Shown piece by piece: positions 1-6,973 of a stretch of DNA of 9,163 nt. Location of the stretch: NCBI GenBank assembly GCA_023248415.1, contig JAHFEP010000108.1, positions 1 through 9,163 on the forward strand. The letters run 5' to 3'. The notes beneath the pieces were generated by a model. That model did not search any database. It saw only the letters and a list, made by a program, of their open reading frames with translations, and had not been told where the DNA came from. Every line of letters starts with the position of its first letter. Position 1 is the first letter of the stretch. A program made the position numbers and the translations under genes. The DNA comes from Nitrospirota bacterium (GTDB lineage Bacteria > Nitrospirota > CAKKRA01 > 9FT-COMBO-42-15).

Positions 1-182
1 GCAGTAACATCAAGGCCTAATTGATGCGCCTCTGCTGCAAATGAGGAAGCGCCCGCTGGACAGTCCAATATCGCCCCGTGCCTTAATAGCCTTTCATCAA
101 GGTCAAGCATGCTTATATATTCAGCATATGTTCTGCCAAAGAAGGCAATGCGGTCTATGTCTAAACGGTCATACCCTTTCAT
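1..182 (-). CDS. SAM-dependent methyltransferase, N-terminal part (cut by window edge)
   Basis: Translating the minus strand from ATG at 182 gives an open frame of 60 complete codons that leaves the window. Residues 38-48 read ILDCPAGASSF, which resembles glycine motif I of Rossmann-fold SAM-binding methyltransferases but with C-P-A-G-A in place of the usual GxGxG. I associate this variant with a group of uncharacterised SAM methyltransferases. The start overlaps the stop of the upstream PNPOx-like gene (ATGA, 179-182) and no Shine-Dalgarno is evident, so translational coupling is likely. The substrate is unknown, and most of the protein lies outside the window. I am fairly sure it is a gene and moderately sure of the family. 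Confidence 0.72.
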   Translation of the reverse strand, partial: MKGYDRLDIDRIAFFGRTYAEYISMLDLDERLLRHGAILDCPAGASSFAAEAHQLGLDVT

Positions 183-772
183 AATTCATATTCAAGGACT
201 ATCGGCAATTGCACTTTATCCTCCAATGCCTTTAACACAGCATCTTTCTGTTTGTCTTTGCCGAGGTCTTCCTTGCCGACCATCTCCTCAATATCAATCC
301 TGACAATGCCTGTTATCTGCAATTTCTCTTCAAGAAAATCTCCATACCCTCCTTCGGGCTGATACTTTTCCATTAGGCATTTCAGGGCAAGGTTTTTTTC
401 ATCCCTGTCTTCAACAATATAAGCCCTGCCTTTTATGATTACACTTCTGAAAAAATATTCTGCTTTGCAGGGATTTACATTGCTTTTAAGATAGGCTATT
501 GGCAAATCCACCTCAAAGCAGACCCTGTTGTCTCTTTTAATGTCCTCTATCTTCTCCCCTTCTTTTGCTGTGTGAAAATAGATCATTCCGAGTGATAATC
601 CCCCCTGCCCCCCTTTAGTAAAGGGGGGTGAGGGAGGATTATAAGCAAAATTGAGGGGCTTCACCATCGGATAGCCGTCCTTTCCAGTCGTCCCCATGCA
701 GCCTACATGGCACCTGTTAAGGACATCAACAATAACAGCCTTATCCTTTATTTCCTTCTTATAGCGACGCAT
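179..772 (-). CDS. PNPOx-like flavin-split-barrel (NimA-type) family protein with an in-frame palindromic insert
   Basis: This 197-residue protein resembles the pyridoxamine 5'-phosphate oxidase-like superfamily, whose members bind FMN, F420 or heme and include the 5-nitroimidazole-resistance protein NimA. Visible marks are the N-terminal CHVGCMGTTGKDGYPMVKPLNFAY (residues 21-44, split-barrel strands), IYFHTAKEGEKIEDIKR at 64-80 and RVCFEVD at 83-89. Residues 45-60 are a proline/glycine-rich insert encoded by a palindrome (see the repeat entry), placed in the turn between two strands. ATG at 772 is chosen because AGGAG (rc of 779-783) sits just upstream; the open frame runs further up but would overlap the methyltransferase gene. 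The upstream gene ends 13 bp before and the next starts inside its stop, so all three form one operon. The exact cofactor and substrate cannot be told. Confidence 0.85.
   Translation of the reverse strand: MRRYKKEIKDKAVIVDVLNRCHVGCMGTTGKDGYPMVKPLNFAYNPPSPPFTKGGQGGLSLGMIYFHTAKEGEKIEDIKRDNRVCFEVDLPIAYLKSNVNPCKAEYFFRSVIIKGRAYIVEDRDEKNLALKCLMEKYQPEGGYGDFLEEKLQITGIVRIDIEEMVGKEDLGKDKQKDAVLKALEDKVQLPIVLEYEL
595..642. repeat. 48-bp near-perfect palindrome inserted in frame in the PNPOx-like gene
   Basis: The left arm starts ATAATCC and holds a CCCCCCTTTA block; the right arm is its reverse complement apart from one substitution and one 1-2 base difference, around a one-base loop at about 618. The symmetry runs 595-642, exactly 48 bp (16 codons). 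On the minus strand it encodes NPPSPPFTKGGQGGLS with no stop, and the protein around it reads as an ordinary split barrel. The C-run/G-run arms and AT-rich ends suggest a dispersed palindromic element, comparable in behaviour to Rickettsia palindromic elements that insert into genes in frame. Whether other copies exist in the genome cannot be seen here. Confidence 0.8.
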
Positions 773-785
773 GGTTTTTCTCCTT

Positions 786-1559
786 TTATCTTTTCTCTGC
801 AAAGGCAAAGAGCCTTCTGAAATCAAACTCAATACCCTTATCTGTCCTGTTGCTTTCAAAACTTATCGCAAAAGCATTCTTAAAGCACTCCTGCTCTTTT
901 TCTGGCAATACAGATAGGTACGGCCTTAGCCCAGCCGAAGTCCACCAGTCAAGAACCTCATTTATGCTTTCAAAAACAAGCCTGTAATCTTTATAAAAGA
1001 CATTGATATTTTTAAACCCAGCGACTTTCAGCTTGTCCTTGTATTCTTCATCTGTTGGAAAATACCACGGTGATTTCCAGTCTGTAAAGAATTTTCCATA
1101 ATGTAGAGCATCTATAGAATTCTTAGTGTAATTAAAAAATTCCTTGCAAAAATTGTCTGCTGGAAGTTGGAATGCGATTCTGCCTCCGTGTTTCAATGAA
1201 CGATAAATTAACTCCATCACCTGTTGCTGTTCCTTTACCCATTGAAGCGCCGAGTTTGAAAATGCAAGGTCAAACCTTTCAGTAAAGTTAATCGATTGAA
1301 CTGGAATCTGAATAAGAGAGATATTTTTAACCTTCTCGGATACTGTCCTTGCCTTCTCAAGCATTTCCTCAGATGGGTCAATACCAATTATTGTTCCCTT
1401 TGTTGCCAGACCTGCAAGTTCCACAGTAAGCTTCCCTGTGCCACAGCCAATATCAAGTATTGAATCAGTATCACGGACTTTTGCCATAGTAATAAGCTCT
1501 TTTCCAGCATCAATCTGCGGGGCTTTTGTCGCATCATATTTTTCTGCATCCCACTTCAC
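786..1559 (-). CDS. class I SAM-dependent methyltransferase (trans-aconitate methyltransferase/BioC-like)
   Basis: This 257-residue protein starts VKWDAEKYDATKAPQ. Motif I is ILDIGCGTGK at about residues 34-43, the acidic end of beta-2 is GIDPSEEML at about 59-67, and FDLAFSNSALQWV (about 96-108) is the motif IV region typical of the Methyltransf_11/25 group, followed by LKHGGRIAF. The C-terminal half (DWWTSAGLRPYLSVLPEKE) resembles the cap region of trans-aconitate 2-methyltransferase and BioC relatives, which methylate small acids or acyl carriers. GTG at 1559 is chosen because GGAGG lies 6 bases upstream; the longer frame to GTG at 1586 has no such site. It is the first gene of the minus-strand operon, read from the promoter at 1623-1652. 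The substrate is unknown. Confidence 0.88.
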   Translation of the reverse strand: MKWDAEKYDATKAPQIDAGKELITMAKVRDTDSILDIGCGTGKLTVELAGLATKGTIIGIDPSEEMLEKARTVSEKVKNISLIQIPVQSINFTERFDLAFSNSALQWVKEQQQVMELIYRSLKHGGRIAFQLPADNFCKEFFNYTKNSIDALHYGKFFTDWKSPWYFPTDEEYKDKLKVAGFKNINVFYKDYRLVFESINEVLDWWTSAGLRPYLSVLPEKEQECFKNAFAISFESNRTDKGIEFDFRRLFAFAEKR

Positions 1560-1622
1560 AGCACACCTCCAAAATAAAAAAGACACGGAATAAAGATTGA
1601 ATATTCATAAAAATAACGTTAT

Positions 1623-1652
1623 ATTATACACATAATAATACACATATGTAAA
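1623..1652 (-). promoter_or_regulatory. sigma70-type promoter of the methyltransferase/PNPOx operon
   Basis: On the minus strand TTTACA (1647-1652) is followed after 18 bases by TATAAT (1623-1628). The -10 is perfect and the -35 matches five of six positions. The implied leader to the GTG at 1559 is about 55 bases. The -35 lies next to the 1655-1669 hairpin. Confidence 0.6.
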
Positions 1653-1654
1653 GA

Positions 1655-1669
1655 CATCCTATAAGGATG
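1655..1669. repeat. small perfect hairpin CATCCT-ATA-AGGATG
   Basis: Six-base arms (1655-1660 and 1664-1669) are separated by ATA. It lies between the -35 of the minus-strand promoter and the GATTACA palindrome. No U-tract follows on either strand, so it is not a terminator; it may be an operator or part of the adjoining repeat. Confidence 0.4.
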
Positions 1670-1775
1670 CCTGATTACACCGATTACAAAAGCAGATTAC
1701 ACAGATTATTAAGAATTAAGACCCTTTATTAGTTTTTAATCTGTGTAATCATGTTCTTAAATCTGTGTAATCAGG
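1670..1775. repeat. nested GATTACA-rich palindrome (MITE- or REP-like intergenic element)
   Basis: The outer arms at 1670-1685 and 1760-1775 are inverted copies of CCTGATTACACAGATT with one mismatch. The inner arms GATTACACAGATTA at 1695-1708 and 1737-1750 are perfect 14-base inverted copies. GATTACA or its complement occurs five times (1673, 1682, 1695, 1744, 1766). There is no ORF, and the arms fold into a two-storey cruciform or RNA hairpin. The size and structure suggest a non-autonomous dispersed repeat lying between divergent promoters. Confidence 0.65.
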
Positions 1776-1781
1776 TATAAT
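1754..1781 (+). promoter_or_regulatory. promoter of the RHH/UPF0175-PIN toxin-antitoxin operon
   Basis: A perfect TATAAT -10 at 1776-1781 lies 24 bases upstream of the ATG at 1805. The best -35 candidate, TTCTTA at 1754-1759 (16-base spacer), is weak. The -10 hexamer lies within a perfect palindrome, which suggests repression by whatever binds there. GGGGG at 1795-1799 is the Shine-Dalgarno. Confidence 0.5.
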
Positions 1782-1793
1782 GAACATTATACC
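1774..1793. promoter_or_regulatory. putative antitoxin operator: perfect 9+9 palindrome over the -10
   Basis: GGTATAATG (1774-1782), two spacer bases, then CATTATACC (1785-1793) form a perfect inverted repeat containing the -10. Type II antitoxins with RHH domains usually autorepress by binding such palindromes, so this is the natural candidate operator for the gene starting at 1805. The binding itself is inferred. Confidence 0.5.
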
Positions 1794-1804
1794 AGGGGGT
1801 AAAA

Positions 1805-2116
1805 ATGAAAAGGACAAATATTATGCTTACAGATGACCAGCATAAAGTGTTAAAGGTTTATGCAAAAAGGGAAGGCAGGACTCTTGGAGAGCTTGTCAGG
1901 GAGGCGTTGGACACAGCTTACAAAAAGAAGAATAGAATAGAGCACAGAAGGCTGGCAGCAATGGAGGCATATAAAGAAGGTTTTATCAGCATTGGCAAGC
2001 TTTCAGAGATTTTAGGGATTGATATAGTAAGCTTAAGGCTGTATTTGAAAGAGGAAGGTATATCACTTCAGACACAGGATATAGAAGAGATTGCTGAGGA
2101 TGTTGTAAATGCCTGA
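1805..2116 (+). CDS. antitoxin: N-terminal ribbon-helix-helix-like domain joined to a UPF0175-like domain
   Basis: This 103-residue protein begins RTNIMLTDDQHKVLKVYA followed by a helix GRTLGELVREALD, the beta-alpha-alpha layout of CopG/RHH antitoxins (about residues 3-37). Residues 48-90 (RLAAMEAYKEGFISIGKL, then LGIDIVSLRLYLKEEGI) match the short helix-turn-helix pattern of UPF0175 proteins, which commonly precede DUF3368 PIN toxins. The ATG has GGGGG five bases upstream. The gene overlaps the toxin by 8 bp (2109-2116), so the two are co-translated. The protein probably neutralises the PIN toxin and represses its own promoter through the palindrome at 1774-1793. The order antitoxin then toxin is standard. 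The two-module reading is inferred from pattern alone. Confidence 0.78.
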   Translation: MKRTNIMLTDDQHKVLKVYAKREGRTLGELVREALDTAYKKKNRIEHRRLAAMEAYKEGFISIGKLSEILGIDIVSLRLYLKEEGISLQTQDIEEIAEDVVNA

Positions 2117-2606
2117 GATTATTTTTGACAATTGCGTATTAAGCAACTTTGCCTTATCAGACTCCTTAAATATTATTAAAAGACTTTATGCAAACCGCTC
2201 CTTTATCACAGATTTTGTTATGGCAGAAAACATTAAAGGAATCCTTAAAGGTTACAAAGAACTTTCAAAGATAAAAGAGGCAATTAAAAATGGATGGCTT
2301 AAAGAGGTGACTTTGAAAACTGTGGAGGAAAAGACTTTTTTTGAAGGACTTTCAGTTTCTCTCGGCTTTGGCGAGGCCTCAAGCATTGCAGTGGCAAAGG
2401 CAAGGAGCTTTGTTTTTGCCTGTGATGACAAAGCAGCAAGAAAAGAGGCTGTCCTTTTTGGTGTAAGATTGACCGGAACTGTGGGTATTCTAATAAAGGC
2501 TGTGAGGAAAAGGATTATTGACCGTGATAAAGCAAATGAAATATTGCATCGTATGATTATACATGGTTTTTACTCACCAGTTAATTCAATAGATATTGAT
2601 GCTTAA
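2109..2606 (+). CDS. PIN-domain toxin, DUF3368-like
   Basis: This 165-residue protein has the layout of DUF3368 PIN proteins, predicted Mg2+-dependent ribonucleases of VapC type. IIFDNCVLSNF gives the first acidic residue (D7), E40 follows in the AEN segment, LGFGEASSIAVAKA provides E89, and ACDDKAARKEA gives D106/D107. The next stretch, GVRLTGTVGILIKAVRKRIID (about 118-138), is the family hallmark, and HGFYSP near the end matches the usual C-terminus. All acidic positions expected for metal binding are present, so it is probably active. It starts inside the antitoxin stop (8-bp overlap). No clear terminator follows before the convergent exporter operon 62 bp away. Confidence 0.85.
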   Translation: MPEIIFDNCVLSNFALSDSLNIIKRLYANRSFITDFVMAENIKGILKGYKELSKIKEAIKNGWLKEVTLKTVEEKTFFEGLSVSLGFGEASSIAVAKARSFVFACDDKAARKEAVLFGVRLTGTVGILIKAVRKRIIDRDKANEILHRMIIHGFYSPVNSIDIDA

Positions 2607-2668
2607 TCAATTTTATCCCAGCACATAGAATGTTTTTGCATAAGCTATTTTTTTTAGTCAGCGCATGA

Positions 2669-3865
2669 TTAACTCCTCATGCGAACTCGCGTTCCCTCCT
2701 TAATTGAATCATCCGGATGTGTAATAACCTCCTCGCCTTCTGAAAGACCGGAGAGTATTTCCGCTGTAAGACCATTTCTGTGGCCAATCTCTACCTGCCG
2801 ATGATACGCCCTTTTATTTTTTACAACAAAAGCAGCCCATGTCTCTTCCTTGCGAAAGAGTGCGCTTGCAGGAATCTGCAAAATATCCTTTCCCTCCCAG
2901 ATGATAAAACTCGCCTCTACCCTGTATCCGTCGCCGAGACCCTTTTTGCCGTCAGTCGTTGAAGTAATATCTGCTAAGACAACCACACGCTGCTCCTCTA
3001 CACCAAGGCTTGAGAGCTTTGTAAAACCTGCTGGCTCTATTATCCTCACCATCCCTGAAAGAACAGGCTCGCCTCCCCAACGTTTAAAAAGAACAGGAGC
3101 GCCTAATTTAATCTTAACTGCATCTGCAGAAAGAACCTCTACCCTCGCCTCTATCTTGTCAGGGTCGCCTATATCTATCAATGCCTCGCCTGAATTTACC
3201 ACCCCCTCACTCTCGCGGTAGAGCTTTAGTATCCTGCCATTTACAGGGCTGCGCAATGCAACTGCGCGGCCATGTTTTGCACCGCCTTCATCTGCAGGAT
3301 ACTGAAGCACGCTGCGCGCCTTATCCAGCTCAAAACGCGCAACCTTTACAGCAGCCTCAGCAGAAAGTCGGCCTGCCTCAGCGCGCTTTGCCTCTGTCTC
3401 TGCATGCTCCATTTCATCCTTTGAAACATATCCCTGCTCAAAAAGCTTCTTTATCCTCACAAGATTTGCCTTTGCATATTCTGCCTCTGCAGCAGCCCTC
3501 TGGCTGTTCTCTTCTGCTGCCTTTAGCGCTGCATCTGATGCCAAGACAGCAGCCTCGGCCTCTGCGCGGCTCCTTGGGTCTAATACGCTTGACCTTAATG
3601 GTTCAAGCTCAGCCACTATCTGTCCCTTTTTTACAGGGTCGCCTGCCTCAAGCCTGATACGGCGCATGAATCCTGAAACAGGCGCGGATATTACATATCT
3701 CTCTTTTACCCTTGTCTTTCCCTCTTCATCTACAGTAACACTCATGTGCCCTCGCGATGCCTTTGCAATATCAGCAGGCACAGGCTTTGGCATAAATCCA
3801 TAGGCAATTAATAGAATAACAGCAACTGCAACAGCTATTATAATAATCCATCTGTAGGTCTTCAT
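2669..3865 (-). CDS. HlyD/MacA-like periplasmic adaptor subunit of an ABC exporter
   Basis: This 398-residue membrane fusion protein links an inner-membrane ABC transporter to an outer-membrane channel. Residues 6-23 form a single N-terminal membrane anchor. Residues 57-89 (VISAPVSGFMRRIRLEAGD and on) are the first lipoyl half-motif. About 98-187 is an Ala/Glu/Lys-rich coiled-coil hairpin with LFEQGYVSKDE at its turn. Residues 205-232 (RSPVNGRILKLYRESEG) complete the lipoyl domain, followed by beta-barrel and membrane-proximal regions. The ATG is preceded by GGAGTAAGG, and only 4 bp separate it from the permease stop. Gene order ATPase-permease-adaptor marks one operon. The stop codon lies in the loop of a 7-bp hairpin (2662-2683) that lacks a U-tract. 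No TolC-like gene is nearby. Confidence 0.9.
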   Translation of the reverse strand: MKTYRWIIIIAVAVAVILLIAYGFMPKPVPADIAKASRGHMSVTVDEEGKTRVKERYVISAPVSGFMRRIRLEAGDPVKKGQIVAELEPLRSSVLDPRSRAEAEAAVLASDAALKAAEENSQRAAAEAEYAKANLVRIKKLFEQGYVSKDEMEHAETEAKRAEAGRLSAEAAVKVARFELDKARSVLQYPADEGGAKHGRAVALRSPVNGRILKLYRESEGVVNSGEALIDIGDPDKIEARVEVLSADAVKIKLGAPVLFKRWGGEPVLSGMVRIIEPAGFTKLSSLGVEEQRVVVLADITSTTDGKKGLGDGYRVEASFIIWEGKDILQIPASALFRKEETWAAFVVKNKRAYHRQVEIGHRNGLTAEILSGLSEGEEVITHPDDSIKEGTRVRMRS

Positions 3866-3869
3866 ATCC

Positions 3870-6233
3870 TTACTCCCTCGCCTTTAATACAGCAACAAGG
3901 TCTAAATGGTCAAGCCTGTGCCGCACAATCAATCCTGACAAACATGCTGATGTAATCACCACTGTTGCTGCAAGCGAATATGTGGCAGCCTCTACCACAG
4001 CAGGCACTCTGAAAAGCTCAGAGCTTATGGCCTTTGCTATATAAGTGCAAAGACCGTAACCAAGTATAAATCCAAATGGGATAGCAAAGAGCGTAAGAAG
4101 CCCGAACTCTCCTAAAAATATATATGATATCTCTGCGCGGGTGTAGCCGAGAACCCTGAGACTCGCAAGCTCCCTGCCCCGCTCAGAGAGTGCAATTCTT
4201 GCGCTGTTATAAACAACGCCAAAGGCAATGGTTCCTGCAAGTATGGTAGCTATAAATGTAAAAAAGAGAAGCGCCTCTGCCTGTGTCTCATAGAAATTTT
4301 TAATATCATCCTTTCTCACAACAGCGCCTGCAACCCGCGGCATATTAATAAGTTCATTGTATATATCATGCCGGTAGATGTCATCAACAGATAAATAGGC
4401 GCCGGAAATGGCATCGCCTTCCCTCATAAAACGGTTTAATGCAGTCATATCCATATAGCCTATTGTGCCAATATACTGCTGGACAAGCCCGACTACAGGC
4501 ACCTGGCGCACAGGCCTGTTTCCCTCAAGTATCTCAACTGTCAGCATGTCTCCTATCCTAATGCCGAGTATGTCGCCGAGATAATCTGTAAGCACAATGC
4601 CGCTTGGCGGCAGGACAATGGGCTTAAGCTTTGTATCAAGGAGAAAGTGGAGATGGTTGTCAGGTTCAATGCCCTGTATAACAGTGCGAAAGGCGCGGTG
4701 GCCGAATCTCAGCCGGACAGGGACAGACCTGAATACCTCTGCATGTTCAACACCCTTCAATCCCCTTAATTCGTAAATGGCCTTTCTTGAGGTTGGTTCA
4801 ATAAAGGTTACAGTCATATCCTCTTTCTGCGAAAGTTTAAACTGCACATCCACCATAAAATCAACTGCATCCTTTGAGAATGTGGCTGCAATCATTATAC
4901 CACAGGAGAGGGCAATGCCTGTAATTGAAAGGATAGACCTTACAGGCCTTCGCTCAATATTGCGTATTATTATCTTCGTAGGCTGGCTGAGCAGATGCCA
5001 GAGCCTGAGATGTTCTAAGGTTGTCTTTCGGTAAACTGCAGGAGGCTCAGGCTGCATTGCCTCTGCAGGAGGAATAACAGCAGCCTTCCATACAGAGTGG
5101 ATAGTGCCTGCTAATCCAGATGCAATAGTAATAAAAGAAGCAGTAATAACAACAGCAGGTTTTAACTCATACATTAGATAAGGAAAGCGGTAGAACTCCA
5201 TATATATCCTGCCAAGGCCCTTGCCAAACCATACACCGACTGCAACGCCGCCTGCAGCGCCTATAATGATAATAAGCATCACCATCTTTATATAATGAAT
5301 CCCAACAGCATAATTGCTGTAGCCAAATGCCTTTAACGTTGCTATCTGGTCGCGCTGAGTGCTTATAGTCCTGCTTATGGCTACATTCAGGAGAAAGGCG
5401 GCAACAGCAATAAAGATTGTGGGAAATATCTCAGCGCTCCTCTGGAGCTGTTTGAACTCTTCGCTCAGAAAACGGTTGGAAGTTTGGTCCTTTCTGGCAT
5501 ATGCCCCAAGTCCGCCATACTGGCCAAGGAGATTGTCAAGCTGGATAATTACATCATTCAGGTTCGCTCCTTTTGAAAGTTTTAGCAGAACATCATTGAA
5601 TGCGCCCTTCATGTTATAGGCAGTGCTGAGAGCTTCCCTGCTCATCCAGAGTATTGCATATCTCTTATAGTCCGGAACCAGCGCTCCCGGCCTTACCTGC
5701 AGGACAAACTCCGGTGAAAGCCCGAGTCCAACAATTACAAGGCTCTTCCATCTGCCATTGATAATAGCGCCAAAACTGTCTCCAAGAGAAAAACCGTGCG
5801 CCTCTGCAAAAGCCTCACTCACAACAACCTCATTTTCTTTACGCGCATCAACAAGCCTCCCCTTTCTTATATAAAGCCTGTTCATAAGCGGCTTGCCTGT
5901 ATCTGGAATGGAAATCAGCCTTGCTGTTACAGGCTCAGGAAAACCCTTTATCTCAAGCTTCACGTCACCAACAACACGAGTCTCAACCTGCTCCACACCC
6001 TGTATCTCGCTGATGCGGGATTTCAGACCCTCAGGCGCGCGCTTTAATGACACAAAGGCCTCTGCAAATCTATAATCCTGATAAAATATATCCCTTGTAA
6101 GGGTCAGTGAGTCCATGATGCTTATAAGCATTACAAAGGTTGAGATGCCGCTTACAATAACAAGCGCAATGGCAAAGACCTGTCCCTTCATCCTCCAAAG
6201 GTCTCGCAGAAGTTTTCTGTCAAGCGCCTTCAT
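3870..6233 (-). CDS. ABC exporter permease with duplicated FtsX-like modules
   Basis: This 787-residue permease has two tandem halves, each an N-terminal membrane helix, a periplasmic domain and three more helices. In the first half the helices are near 20-40, 270-290, 314-338 and 358-380; in the second, near 432-452, 653-675, 701-735 and 748-770. The cytoplasmic loops QRDQIATLKAFGYS (about 293-306) and ERGRELASLRVLGYT (684-698) are the paired FtsX coupling motifs that contact the ATPase. MacB/LolC-type permeases have one four-helix module and act as dimers; here both are in one chain, so a single copy may form the whole pore. The stop of the ATPase is 5 bp upstream, and the nearest GGAG is about 17 bases before the ATG, so translation probably depends on coupling. 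The substrate is unknown; lipids, lipoproteins, peptides or drugs are all known for relatives. Confidence 0.9.
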   Translation of the reverse strand: MKALDRKLLRDLWRMKGQVFAIALVIVSGISTFVMLISIMDSLTLTRDIFYQDYRFAEAFVSLKRAPEGLKSRISEIQGVEQVETRVVGDVKLEIKGFPEPVTARLISIPDTGKPLMNRLYIRKGRLVDARKENEVVVSEAFAEAHGFSLGDSFGAIINGRWKSLVIVGLGLSPEFVLQVRPGALVPDYKRYAILWMSREALSTAYNMKGAFNDVLLKLSKGANLNDVIIQLDNLLGQYGGLGAYARKDQTSNRFLSEEFKQLQRSAEIFPTIFIAVAAFLLNVAISRTISTQRDQIATLKAFGYSNYAVGIHYIKMVMLIIIIGAAGGVAVGVWFGKGLGRIYMEFYRFPYLMYELKPAVVITASFITIASGLAGTIHSVWKAAVIPPAEAMQPEPPAVYRKTTLEHLRLWHLLSQPTKIIIRNIERRPVRSILSITGIALSCGIMIAATFSKDAVDFMVDVQFKLSQKEDMTVTFIEPTSRKAIYELRGLKGVEHAEVFRSVPVRLRFGHRAFRTVIQGIEPDNHLHFLLDTKLKPIVLPPSGIVLTDYLGDILGIRIGDMLTVEILEGNRPVRQVPVVGLVQQYIGTIGYMDMTALNRFMREGDAISGAYLSVDDIYRHDIYNELINMPRVAGAVVRKDDIKNFYETQAEALLFFTFIATILAGTIAFGVVYNSARIALSERGRELASLRVLGYTRAEISYIFLGEFGLLTLFAIPFGFILGYGLCTYIAKAISSELFRVPAVVEAATYSLAATVVITSACLSGLIVRHRLDHLDLVAVLKARE

Positions 6234-6238
6234 AATTA

Positions 6239-6973
6239 TTACCAGTGAAGCTCCTTTGGTGATTTTTTTATTGCATTCCTTGCAATCTCCGAGATAAGAC
6301 CGCTGCTAAGATGTATAACTCGGTCTGCCATGCCTGCGATATCAACATTGTGTGTAATTATAACTGTGGTTGTGCCAAGCTCGCGGTTGACGCGTTCAAG
6401 CGCCTCAAGCACAACAATACCTGTTGCAGAATCAAGCGCGCCAGTCGGCTCATCGCATAAAAGGACCTCTGGATTTTTTGAAATAGCGCGCGCAATGGCA
6501 ACACGCTGCTGCTCTCCGCCAGAAAGCTGCGTTGGAAAATGCTCAAGCCTTTCGCTCAGCCCCACAATGGTAAGCGCATCTTCAGGCTTCATCGGCCTCT
6601 TTGCCACCTCTGTAACAATAGCAACATTTTCTAAGGCAGTAAGGCTTGGGATAAGATTGTAAAACTGGAACACAAAACCTACATGAAACCTGCGGTATTC
6701 TGTAAGCTCCTTTTCTGTTGCCCTTGTAAGCTCTTTGCTGCGGTAGACCACCTTTCCATCTGTAGCAGTATCAAGCCCACCGAGGATGTTAAGAAGCGTT
6801 GACTTTCCGCTTCCTGATGGGCCGAGAAGCACAACCATCTCACCTGCGTAGAACTCAAGGTCAATGCCGCGCAGGGCATGCACCTTCACCTCTCCCATTT
6901 CATAGACCTTTGTCAGGCCGCTTACCTTAAAGATGACCTCTTCTTTAACAGCAGCTTGCGCTTTTTTTGTCAT
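6239..6973 (-). CDS. ABC transporter ATP-binding protein (MacB/LolD type)
   Basis: This 244-residue nucleotide-binding subunit powers the exporter. With ATG at 6973 as residue 1, Walker A GPSGSGKST is at 51-59, the Q-loop glutamine in FVFQFYNL at 103, the signature LSGGEQQR at 150-157, Walker B VLLCDEPTGALD at 170-181 and the switch histidine in ITHN at 208. FYNLIPSLTALENV after the Q-loop and DEPTGALDS are typical of the LolD/MacB/FtsE subfamily that pairs with FtsX-like permeases. The ATG at 6973 has GAGG 9 bases upstream; the frame is open to GTG at 7027 but those extra 18 residues are not conserved in type. It is the first gene of the exporter operon. Confidence 0.92.
   Translation of the reverse strand: MTKKAQAAVKEEVIFKVSGLTKVYEMGEVKVHALRGIDLEFYAGEMVVLLGPSGSGKSTLLNILGGLDTATDGKVVYRSKELTRATEKELTEYRRFHVGFVFQFYNLIPSLTALENVAIVTEVAKRPMKPEDALTIVGLSERLEHFPTQLSGGEQQRVAIARAISKNPEVLLCDEPTGALDSATGIVVLEALERVNRELGTTTVIITHNVDIAGMADRVIHLSSGLISEIARNAIKKSPKELHW

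Noticed and set aside
109..303. 64-codon plus-strand frame at the window start
   Set aside because: It overlaps two minus-strand genes joined by an ATGA overlap and has no ribosome site or recognisable product.
595..642. The C-run/G-run palindrome as a Rho-independent terminator
   Set aside because: It lies inside an intact coding frame with conserved sequence continuing downstream and has no U-tract.
1670..1775. CRISPR-like array of GATTACA repeats
   Set aside because: The units are short, on both strands and unevenly spaced, and they form nested palindromes rather than direct repeats with uniform spacers.
2662..2683. 7-bp hairpin (CGCATGA/TCATGCG) at the end of the exporter operon as a terminator
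   Set aside because: In the direction of transcription it is followed by a run of A, not U, and it contains the stop codon in its loop. On the plus strand the T-run lies before the hairpin, not after it.
3181..3657. 158-codon plus-strand frame across the adaptor gene
   Set aside because: It is antisense to a well-supported coiled-coil gene, is rich in repetitive Pro/Gln/Leu produced by that gene's codon pattern, and has no ribosome site or known motif.
6330..6662. 110-codon plus-strand frame across the ATPase gene
   Set aside because: It is the complement of a gene with all ABC motifs; the Ser-rich product has no recognisable fold.
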